A stretch of 36,024 nucleotides of DNA. Origin: Rhodoferax sp. Lineage in GTDB: Bacteria; Pseudomonadota; Gammaproteobacteria; Burkholderiales; Burkholderiaceae_C. The notes below the pieces were generated by a model that was not told the origin of the DNA, ran no database searches, and was given only the letters and a program-made list of their open reading frames with translations. Location: contig JAGPBF010000017.1 in assembly GCA_018063505.1 (NCBI GenBank), forward strand, positions 1-36,024, written 5' to 3'. Below are positions 17,526 to 24,280 of the stretch, one piece after another. Each line of letters starts with the position of its first letter. Position 1 is the first letter of the stretch. The translations under genes and the position numbers were made by a program.

Positions 17526-17749
17526 TGTCGTTCTTCAAGAAATACAACGGCACCACCCATGCCGGACTGGCGCGTCTGGAGACCCTGATCTGGGTATTGA
17601 TCTACGGCGGACTGCTGTCCCTGCTGGTGGGTGTTTTCATGGGCCGCGCCGGCGATGACAACGGAGACCTGCTGATGGCCGGTGGGGGGGTTGCAGCGGC
17701 CGTCGGCGTGGTGCTGGTCTACCTGCGGGCCCACCTGCACGAAGATTGA
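17525..17749 (+). CDS. Small two-helix membrane protein of unknown function (74 aa)
   Basis: A 74-residue protein beginning MSFFKKYNGTTHAGLARLETLIW. Two hydrophobic segments are clear: about 22-42 (LIWVLIYGGLLSLLVGVFMG) and 53-68 (MAGGGVAAAVGVVLVYL), joined by a short acidic loop (RAGDDNGD). It ends RAHLHED. The start overlaps the stop of the acyl-CoA dehydrogenase by one base, so it is translated by coupling, and it precedes the SDR gene by 47 bases. I do not recognise a family with certainty. Position suggests an accessory membrane subunit for the transporter or dehydrogenase, but this is inference only. Confidence 0.8.
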   Translation: MSFFKKYNGTTHAGLARLETLIWVLIYGGLLSLLVGVFMGRAGDDNGDLLMAGGGVAAAVGVVLVYLRAHLHED

Positions 17750-17796
17750 CAGAAGGCCAGATCCGAACAACCGCAGAAAACAGGAGCACAACCACC

Positions 17797-18588
17797 TTGA
17801 CCCGTACCATTCAACAACTTTTCGACCTGACCGGACGCACCGCCCTGGTGACCGGGGGTTCGCGCGGCCTTGGTTTGCAGATGGCCCAGGCATTGGGCGA
17901 GGCTGGTGCGCGCATCATGCTCAGTTCGCGCAAGGCCGAAGATCTGGAGCAGGCCACAAGCCAATTGCAGGCTGCGGGTATCGACACGCGCTGGATTGCC
18001 GCAGACTGCGCCAATGAGGTGGATATCGTCCGCCTGACGGATCAGACGCTCGATCGCATGGGCCCGATCGACATCCTGGTGAACAATGCCGGCGCAGCCT
18101 GGGGCGCGCCGGCCGAAGACTATCCGTTGGCCGCCTGGGACAAGGTGATGAACCTCAACATCCGCGGCTATTTCCTGCTGTGCCAGCAGGTGGCAAAGAA
18201 GTCCATGATCGCGCGGCGCAGCGGCCACATCATCAACGTGGCCTCGATTGCCGGACTCGGTGGCAACCCGCCCGAGATCCAGACCATCGCCTACAACACG
18301 TCCAAGGGCGCGGTGGTCAACTTCACGCGGGCGCTGGCCGCGGAGTGGGGCAAGTACAACATCACGGTGAACGCGGTTTGCCCCGGCTTTTTCCCAAGCC
18401 GGATGACGGCCGGCACCTTGCGCGAGATTGGCGAAGATGCGATGGCTGCGCATGCGCCGCTGCGCCGACTCGGCGACGATGAAGACCTCAAGGGCATCAC
18501 GCTGCTGTATGGATCCGATGCCGGCAAACATATCACCGGCCAATGGCTGGCCGTGGACGGCGGCGTGTCGATCGTGACCGGGGGCTGA
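17797..18588 (+). CDS. SDR-family oxidoreductase (3-hydroxyacyl/gluconate-5-dehydrogenase-like)
   Basis: A 263-residue classical short-chain dehydrogenase. The cofactor site is TGGSRGLGLQ (19-28), NNAGAAWG follows, Ser lies in NVASIAG, and the catalytic pair is Tyr166 and Lys170 in AYNTSKGA. ITVNAVCPGFFPS and the end ITGQWLAVDGGVSI are standard. The start is most likely TTG at 17797: AGGAG is ten bases upstream and the typical LFDLTGRTALVTG core begins soon after. The frame is open to 17746, but that segment lacks a ribosome site of its own. In this context it may reduce or oxidise a hydroxyacyl-CoA intermediate. It ends 13 bases before the hotdog thioesterase. Confidence 0.9.
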   Translation: MTRTIQQLFDLTGRTALVTGGSRGLGLQMAQALGEAGARIMLSSRKAEDLEQATSQLQAAGIDTRWIAADCANEVDIVRLTDQTLDRMGPIDILVNNAGAAWGAPAEDYPLAAWDKVMNLNIRGYFLLCQQVAKKSMIARRSGHIINVASIAGLGGNPPEIQTIAYNTSKGAVVNFTRALAAEWGKYNITVNAVCPGFFPSRMTAGTLREIGEDAMAAHAPLRRLGDDEDLKGITLLYGSDAGKHITGQWLAVDGGVSIVTGG

Positions 18589-18601
18589 TGGCCATTTCGC
18601 C

Positions 18602-19027
18602 ATGGCGCAGGAAATTCACATCCCCTTTGCTGCGCACCTGCAGTTCGACACCCGCCAAAGCGCAGGTGGTACTGCGCAGATCGCCTACGAGGCACGTCCG
18701 GAACATCTCAATTCGTTCGGCATCGTGCACGGCGGCGCCGTCATGACGCTGCTGGACGTGGTGATGGCTTCGGCCGCGCGCTCGTTGCAGCCGGCAATGG
18801 GCATGATCACGATCGAACTCAAGACCAGTTTCATGCGTCCGGCTATTGGCGCTCTGGTCGCCCATGCAGAGGTGCTGCACCAGACCCGCAAGTTGGCCTT
18901 TGTTCAGGGCCATGTCGAAAACGCAGCGGGCCTGCTGTGTGCCCATGCGACCGGAACCTTCAAATATGCCCCCCGGCCGGCAATGCCTGCCGCTGCAACC
19001 CGGGGCGACGAAAACGCAAGCGATTGA
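18602..19027 (+). CDS. PaaI-like hotdog-fold acyl-CoA thioesterase
   Basis: A 141-residue hotdog protein. The diagnostic core is SFGIVHGGAVMTLLDVVMASAA, with Asp52 as the usual catalytic acid of the PaaI/YbgC-like group, followed by ELKTSFMRPAIG, the central strand. It would release CoA from acyl- or aryl-CoA compounds that block the pathway. The start is ATG 18602, 13 bases after the SDR stop; a nearby ATG at 18588 is in another frame and gives no protein. The final 15 residues are low complexity (PAMPAAATRGDENASD). Confidence 0.88.
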   Translation: MAQEIHIPFAAHLQFDTRQSAGGTAQIAYEARPEHLNSFGIVHGGAVMTLLDVVMASAARSLQPAMGMITIELKTSFMRPAIGALVAHAEVLHQTRKLAFVQGHVENAAGLLCAHATGTFKYAPRPAMPAAATRGDENASD

Positions 19028-19078
19028 CGCCGCCGTCGCCACCCCGCTGACCGTGCGCAATCTTGGCCGATCGCCAGT

Positions 19079-19107
19079 TTGCCACCGGTCATTCACCGGT
19101 TCACAAT
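19079..19107 (+). promoter_or_regulatory. Candidate promoter upstream of the MDR reductase gene
   Basis: TTGCCA (19079-19084) and CACAAT (19102-19107) are 17 bases apart, a good sigma-70 layout located 20 bases before ATG 19127. The spacer and -35 contain two direct copies of CACCGGT (19083-19089 and 19094-19100) 11 bases apart, one helical turn. They could be half-sites for a regulator or chance repeats in GC-rich DNA. The 99-base gap to the preceding gene is larger than elsewhere in the block, which fits an internal promoter. Confidence 0.4.
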
Positions 19108-19126
19108 TCAAGAAGGAAATCCCCAG

Positions 19127-20143
19127 ATGCCAACCAATCGACAAATCATTCTCGACAACCGTCCCGCCGGCGAAGCCACTGAGAGCAATTTCAAGCTGCG
19201 CACCGCCCAGACGCCCGAGTTGCAGGACGGCCAGGTTCTGGTGCGCAACCACTATCTCAGCCTGGATCCTTACATGCGCGGTCGCATGAACGACGGCAAG
19301 AGTTATGCCCAGCCGCAGGAGCTGGGCCAGGTCATGGGCGGCGGCACGGCCGGTGAGGTGGTGGGATCGCTTTCACCCAATTACGCCATTGGTGACAAGG
19401 TGACCGGCATGGGCGGCTGGCAGGAATACAGCGTGTTCGATGCCGGCAAGCCTGGCCAACTGCGCAAGGTCGATACCACCCATGTGCCGCTCAGCCATTA
19501 CCTGGGTGCCGTCGGCATGCCCGGTGTCACTGCATGGTACGGGCTGGTCCGCATCTGCGCCCCCAAAGCAGGTGAAACCGTGGTCTGCAGCGCGGCCACC
19601 GGCGCCGTCGGAAGTGCCTTTGCGGCGCTGGCCAAGGCCCGCGGATGCCGTGTCGTCGGCATAGCCGGTGGGCCCGACAAGTGTCTTTATGCCACCGAGG
19701 AGCTGGGGTACGACGCCTGCGTCGACTACAAGCTGCATGCGAATGCGCCATCGCTGTCCAAAGCCATCAAGCAGGCCTGTCCGGACGGAATCGACGGCTA
19801 CTTCGAGAACGTCGGCGGCATGGTGCTCAACGCGGTCTTGCCGCGCATGAATGCGTTCGGGCGGATCGCGGTGTGCGGCATGATCGCCGGATACGACGGT
19901 GCGCCGGTGCCGCTGGAGCATCCCCAGCTGATCCTGATGAGCCGGCTCACGGTGCAAGGTTTCATCGTTGGTGAGCACATGGATGCCTGGCCGCCGGCCT
20001 TGAAGGAACTGGCGGAATTGGTCGGCAGTGGCAAACTGCGCCCGCGCGAGTCGCTCGCCGATGGGCTGGCAGCCGCACCAGCAGCGTTCCTGGGCTTGCT
20101 CAAGGGCAGGAACTTCGGCAAACAGCTGGTCAAGCTGGTGTAG
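19127..20143 (+). CDS. NADP-dependent MDR-family oxidoreductase (CurA/YncB-like)
   Basis: A 338-residue zinc-free medium-chain reductase. Marks are HYLSLDPYMRGRMND near residue 45, GGGTAGEVVGS, and the nucleotide site ETVVCSAATGAVGSAFAALAKARGCRVVGIAGG, then DYFENVGGMVLNAV-like residues (here GYFENVGG). No structural zinc cysteines are present. The best studied relatives (CurA, plant double-bond reductases, leukotriene B4 dehydrogenase) reduce enone double bonds with NADPH. AAGGA lies nine bases upstream of ATG 19127. In a catabolic block it could remove double bonds from unsaturated acyl chains, but it may also act in detoxification. Confidence 0.9.
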   Translation: MPTNRQIILDNRPAGEATESNFKLRTAQTPELQDGQVLVRNHYLSLDPYMRGRMNDGKSYAQPQELGQVMGGGTAGEVVGSLSPNYAIGDKVTGMGGWQEYSVFDAGKPGQLRKVDTTHVPLSHYLGAVGMPGVTAWYGLVRICAPKAGETVVCSAATGAVGSAFAALAKARGCRVVGIAGGPDKCLYATEELGYDACVDYKLHANAPSLSKAIKQACPDGIDGYFENVGGMVLNAVLPRMNAFGRIAVCGMIAGYDGAPVPLEHPQLILMSRLTVQGFIVGEHMDAWPPALKELAELVGSGKLRPRESLADGLAAAPAAFLGLLKGRNFGKQLVKLV

Positions 20144-20174
20144 GCGCGCGCGCCCGCGCCTGGGGAGCGTCATC

Positions 20175-21815
20175 ATGGTCACACACGATGTTTTCAACCA
20201 GCCCGCTGCGCTGGCCGACTACAACCTGTTCGAAGGCAACCGCGGATTGCTTGGCGCGCTCAGGTTCAACGCGCCGAACCTCGATACCGCTGCCTTGTCG
20301 GAACTGGGCGCAGTTTGTGGCCGCGCCGACATGCAGGCACATGCCCGGCTGGCCAATGTAGCGACGCCACAATTGCACAGCCACGACCGCTTTGGCCGGC
20401 GCGTGGACCTGGTTGAATTCCACCCGTCCTACCACGTGCTGATGGCTGCGGCCGTGGGTGCAGGCCTGCATGCCGCACCCTGGACGGCCGCTGCCGCAAG
20501 CCACGCGCACCTGCAACGAGCCGCGGGTTTCATGGTGTTCACCGAGCTCGAGCCTTCGGTGTTGTGCCCGATCTCGATGACCTACGCCGTGTTGCCTGCG
20601 CTGCGTGGCAACGACGCGGTGCTGGCGGACTGGGGGCCGGGTCTTGGCAACCGCCACTACGACCCGCGCCCGCTGTTGTGGCGCGAGAAGACCGGTCTGA
20701 CCATGGGCATGGGCATGACCGAGAAGCAGGGCGGATCGGACGTGCGCGCAAACACCACGCGGGCCAGCGCCGACGGGTCCGACCCCTGGGGCGATCGCTA
20801 TCGGGTGACCGGCCACAAGTGGTTCATGTCGGCGCCGATGTGTGATGCCTTCCTGATCCTGGCCCAGACGCCCTCGGGCCTGTCCTGCCTGTTCCTGCCG
20901 CGGGTACTGCCCGACGGCAGCCGCAATGCGATTGCGATCATGCGGCTCAAGGACAAGCTCGGCAACAAGGCCAATGCCAGTTCGGAGGTCGAATTCGCCG
21001 AAGCCACGGCCTGGCTGGTGGGCCAGGAGGGCCGTGGCGTGGCGCAGATTCTGGAGATGGGTTCGATGACCCGGCTCGATTGCGCATTGGGCACCAGCGG
21101 CCTGATGCGTCAGGCGCTGAGCCTGGCGCTGAACCATACCGGCCAACGCCAGGCGTTTGGCAAACCGCTGATAGAGCAGCCACTGATGCGCAACGTGTTG
21201 GCAGACCTGGCGCTCGAGAGCGAGGCGGCCTGCGCACTGGCACTGCGCCTGGCCAGCGCCTTCGACCGGCCGCAGGACGCGCATGAACGGGTGATGGCGC
21301 GGCTGCTTACGCCGGTCGCCAAGTTCTGGATCTGCAAACGTGGCAGCCATTTTGCCCAGGAGGCGATGGAATGCCTGGGCGGCAACGGCTACGTGGAGGA
21401 GGGCGGCGAAGGCGTGATGGCCCGTGTCTACCGGGAAATGCCGCTCAATTCGATCTGGGAAGGTGCCGGCAACATCATGGCGCTGGACCTGCTGCGTGCC
21501 TTGCGCAAATCAGAGGCAGCAGCGGCACTGGCCACCGAATTTGCGCCAGTGCGTGGCGCAAACGCCGCGCTGGACCGGCTGTGCGACGCCTTGCTGCTGC
21601 GTATCGACGGCAAGGTCGGGGAGGGCCAGGCCCGACACCTGGCCCAGGATCTGGCCTTGGCGTTGCAGGCAAGCCTGCTGCGCCAGAGTGCAACCGATGC
21701 GGTGTTCGATGCCTTCTGCGCCTCGCGCATTGCAGGACACTGGGGCCAGGCCTTCGGTACGCTTGGTGCCGGCGCCGACCTGGACGCCATCATCACCCGT
21801 GCACAACCCCGATGA
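20175..21815 (+). CDS. AidB-like acyl-CoA dehydrogenase family protein
   Basis: A 546-residue flavoprotein close in length to E. coli AidB (541). It begins HDVFNQPAALADYNLFEGN, the characteristic AidB N-terminus. FAD-binding blocks are MGMTEKQGGSDVRANTT and GHKWFMSAPMCDAFLIL, and the glutamate that acts as base in dehydrogenases is kept at Glu429 in SIWEGAGNIMALDLLRAL. AidB of E. coli binds DNA and is induced by alkylation; many homologues sit in fatty-acid clusters instead and are probably metabolic. The start ATG 20175 follows GGGGAG; the frame extending to 20028 overlaps the reductase. It lies between a reductase and a GST in the same orientation. Confidence 0.9.
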   Translation: MVTHDVFNQPAALADYNLFEGNRGLLGALRFNAPNLDTAALSELGAVCGRADMQAHARLANVATPQLHSHDRFGRRVDLVEFHPSYHVLMAAAVGAGLHAAPWTAAAASHAHLQRAAGFMVFTELEPSVLCPISMTYAVLPALRGNDAVLADWGPGLGNRHYDPRPLLWREKTGLTMGMGMTEKQGGSDVRANTTRASADGSDPWGDRYRVTGHKWFMSAPMCDAFLILAQTPSGLSCLFLPRVLPDGSRNAIAIMRLKDKLGNKANASSEVEFAEATAWLVGQEGRGVAQILEMGSMTRLDCALGTSGLMRQALSLALNHTGQRQAFGKPLIEQPLMRNVLADLALESEAACALALRLASAFDRPQDAHERVMARLLTPVAKFWICKRGSHFAQEAMECLGGNGYVEEGGEGVMARVYREMPLNSIWEGAGNIMALDLLRALRKSEAAAALATEFAPVRGANAALDRLCDALLLRIDGKVGEGQARHLAQDLALALQASLLRQSATDAVFDAFCASRIAGHWGQAFGTLGAGADLDAIITRAQPR

Positions 21816-21861
21816 ACCGCATCATGGCGCACGACTTGCATTCGATCACTTCGGAGCCACC

Positions 21862-22797
21862 ATGCCTGCGTTGATACTCCACCACTATCCGTTGTCGCCG
21901 TTCGCCGAGAAAATCCGGCGTGTGCTGGCGTTCAAGCAACTGGCCTGGACATCGGTGACGATCCCGATGGTCATGCCCAAGCCGGATCTGACCGCCTTGA
22001 CCGGTGGTTACCGCAAGACGCCGGTGCTGCAGATCGGCGCTGACATCTATTGCGATACGGCGCTCATCTGCGACGTGCTCGAGCATATCGAGCCCGAGCC
22101 GACACTGTACCCGCCGCACCACAAGGGCCTGGCCCGTATCGTCGCGCAGTGGGCCGACACCAGCCTGTTCTGGTCGGCGATGGCGCACAGCATGCGTGCG
22201 CAAGGTGCAGCAGAGATCTTCGGCACGCAGGCGCCTGAAGTGGGCAAGTCTTTCGCGCAGGACCGCTCTGCCATGCGCGTGGCAGTGCCACGCGTCGGGG
22301 CCAACGATGCCGCCGGCGCCTGCCAGTCGTATCTGCGCCGCCTGGCCAACATGCTGGAGGAGCATCCGTACCTGCTCGGTGCGTTGCCTTGTGTTGCCGA
22401 TTTTGCGGCCTACCATCCGCTGTGGTTCATGCGCGTGCAGACGCCTGCGATGGCCCGGTTGCTCGACGCAACGCCGGCGGTGCTGGCCTGGATGGACCGC
22501 ATTGCGGCCATTGCAGCAGCACCGATCGTGGCAATCGACGCGGCACATGCGATCGCCATCGCCGCAGCGGCTGCTCCGCGGTCCGTCGATGGCCAGGCGT
22601 TCCAGGACGACCATGGCATCGCGCTGGGTTCGTCGGTGACGATCAGCGGTGACACCTTCGGACCGGAACCGACCGAAGGCGTGCTGGTTGCCGCGACCCG
22701 CATGCATTACACCTTGCGCCGCGTCGATACGCGCGCGGGAACGGTTCATGTGCATCTCCCGCGCATCGGAAATGTGCTGCGTCCGGTGCTTGCCTGA
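21862..22797 (+). CDS. Glutathione S-transferase family protein with extra C-terminal domain
   Basis: A 311-residue protein. Residues 1-80 are a thioredoxin-fold GST domain (LILHHYPLSPFAEKIRRVLAF, then GGYRKTPVLQIGADIYCDTALICDVLE), with cis-Pro in KTPVLQ. The middle helical part ends around DRIAAIAA. The last 75 or so residues form a separate beta-rich unit (GSSVTISGDTFGPEPTEG, then LRRVDTRAGTVHVHLPRIG). Canonical GSTs stop at 200-220 residues; I recall similar C-terminal units in some bacterial GST-like proteins, but their role is not known. The ATG at 21862 lies 46 bases after the AidB-like gene. A detoxification or isomerase step is possible. Confidence 0.85.
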   Translation: MPALILHHYPLSPFAEKIRRVLAFKQLAWTSVTIPMVMPKPDLTALTGGYRKTPVLQIGADIYCDTALICDVLEHIEPEPTLYPPHHKGLARIVAQWADTSLFWSAMAHSMRAQGAAEIFGTQAPEVGKSFAQDRSAMRVAVPRVGANDAAGACQSYLRRLANMLEEHPYLLGALPCVADFAAYHPLWFMRVQTPAMARLLDATPAVLAWMDRIAAIAAAPIVAIDAAHAIAIAAAAAPRSVDGQAFQDDHGIALGSSVTISGDTFGPEPTEGVLVAATRMHYTLRRVDTRAGTVHVHLPRIGNVLRPVLA

Positions 22798-22842
22798 TGG
22801 CTGGCGCCGGGCTGCAGGGCGGACAGAGCGAAGATCACCCGG

Positions 22843-23334
22843 ATGACCATGGCGGCTGACCTGGTGTGGAAACATGCACGTTTCGACGCCCTGTCGGTGC
22901 GCGAGTTATATGCCTTGCTGCAATTGCGCAGTGCGGTGTTTGTTGTCGAGCAGGATTGCCTGTTCCAGGACATGGACGACTCCGATGCCCAGGCCATGCA
23001 CCTGATGGCCTGGAGTGGCGACCGTTTGCTGGCCTATGCCCGTTGTTTTGGGCCCGGTGTCAAGTTCGGCGAAGCCAGCATCGGCCGTGTTGCCACCCAC
23101 ATTGCGGCGCGTGGGACGGGTCTGGGCCTGCTGCTGGTGCAAAAGGCGATCGGCCTGGTGTCGGCCACCTGGGGCACGCAGCCGATTCGGATCGGAGCCC
23201 AGGCGCGGCTCAGGAAGTTTTACCAGGGGCTCGGCTTCGACGATATGGGTATCCCGTATGTCGAAGACGGAATAGACCATCTGGAGATGGTCTGGCGCCC
23301 ACCAACCCAGGAGATGACGAGACATGCTCAATGA
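22843..23334 (+). CDS. elaA: ElaA-like GNAT acetyltransferase
   Basis: A 163-residue GNAT protein. The opening WKHARFDALSVRELYALLQLRSAVFVVEQ with CLFQDMDDSDAQAMHL is the ElaA signature, and the acetyl-CoA site is GRVATHIAARGTGLGLLLVQKA. A LRKFYQGLGF segment near the end completes the fold. Substrates of ElaA are not established. ATG 22843 is followed by a second in-frame ATG two codons later and either may be used. The last 11 bases overlap the start of the following SDR gene, so the two are coupled. Confidence 0.88.
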   Translation: MTMAADLVWKHARFDALSVRELYALLQLRSAVFVVEQDCLFQDMDDSDAQAMHLMAWSGDRLLAYARCFGPGVKFGEASIGRVATHIAARGTGLGLLLVQKAIGLVSATWGTQPIRIGAQARLRKFYQGLGFDDMGIPYVEDGIDHLEMVWRPPTQEMTRHAQ

Positions 23335-24238
23335 TTTCAAGGACAAGACCGCTGTTCTGACCGGTGCCGGCTCCGGTTTCGGTCTGGAGTGCGCCCGCCT
23401 GGGTGCAAAACTGGGCATGCGCCTGGTGCTGGTCGATGTGCAGCAGGATGCGCTGGACAAGGCAGCCCAGGAAATGCGGGAGGCTGGCGCCGAAGTGCTC
23501 GCGCGCCGTGTCGACGTGTCCAGCGCCGATGCGGTCGACGCGCTGGGGCACGAAGTTGCCGCGCGCTTTGGCGCACCGCATCTGGTATTCAACAACGCCG
23601 GCGTCGCCGCCGGCGGCCTGATCTGGGAGACCAGCGTCAGGGAGTGGGAATGGGTACTTGGGGTCAATGTGATGGGTGTTGCCCATGGGGTGCGGGTGTT
23701 TACGCCGATGATGCTGGCGGCAGCCCAGGCCGATCCGGCCTACCGTGGCCATATCGTCAACACGGCGAGCATGGCCGGACTGCTGGCGCCACCGAACATG
23801 GGGGTTTACAACGTGAGCAAACACGCTGTTGTCAGCCTGTCGGAAACCCTTTATCAGGATCTGGCGCTGGTGACCGACCAGATCGGCGCCAGTGTGCTGT
23901 GCCCGTTTTTTGTGCCCACCGGCATCAGCCAGAGCCATCGCAACCGGCCGGCTGAACTGCGTGAAGCCGCGGCCAAACCTACCCGCAGCCAGTTGATCGG
24001 GCAGGCCATGAGCGACAAGGCGGTTGGCGCGGGCAAGGTGTCGGCCGCCGATGTCGCGCAACTGGTGTTCAATGCCGCGGCAGCCAACCAGTTCTACATC
24101 TACAGCCATCCGAAGGCGATCCGATCAGTGCAGACCCGGCTCGAGGATATCGTCCAGGCGCGCAATCCGACCGATCCGTTTGCCGACAAACCTGAGCTCG
24201 GTGTGGAACTGCGCAAGGCGTTGCGCACCGGCAACTGA
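23324..24238 (+). CDS. SDR-family oxidoreductase (second)
   Basis: A 304-residue short-chain dehydrogenase, longer than the 250-residue norm because of a C-terminal part (AADVAQLVFNAAAANQFYIYSHPKAIR and onwards). The cofactor site is TGAGSGFGLE (13-22), NNAGVAAGG follows, and the active pair is Tyr162 and Lys166 in VYNVSKHA. The aspartate at the end of the second strand (VLVDVQQDA) predicts preference for NAD. AGGAG lies 11-15 bases before ATG 23324 inside elaA. This family often oxidises hydroxy groups on steroids, terpenoids or hydroxyacyl chains; the substrate here is unknown. It closes the plus-strand catabolic block. Confidence 0.9.
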   Translation: MLNDFKDKTAVLTGAGSGFGLECARLGAKLGMRLVLVDVQQDALDKAAQEMREAGAEVLARRVDVSSADAVDALGHEVAARFGAPHLVFNNAGVAAGGLIWETSVREWEWVLGVNVMGVAHGVRVFTPMMLAAAQADPAYRGHIVNTASMAGLLAPPNMGVYNVSKHAVVSLSETLYQDLALVTDQIGASVLCPFFVPTGISQSHRNRPAELREAAAKPTRSQLIGQAMSDKAVGAGKVSAADVAQLVFNAAAANQFYIYSHPKAIRSVQTRLEDIVQARNPTDPFADKPELGVELRKALRTGN

Positions 24239-24280
24239 ACCGCGCGCAAGCCCGCAGGCCCAGGCCGCGCCGGGCGCCGC

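Noticed and set aside
24239-24280. Possible hairpin between convergent SDR and GGDEF-EAL genes
   Set aside because: Short GC-rich arms such as GCGCC/GGCGC occur but have almost no loop and no T run on either strand, so a terminator call is not supported.
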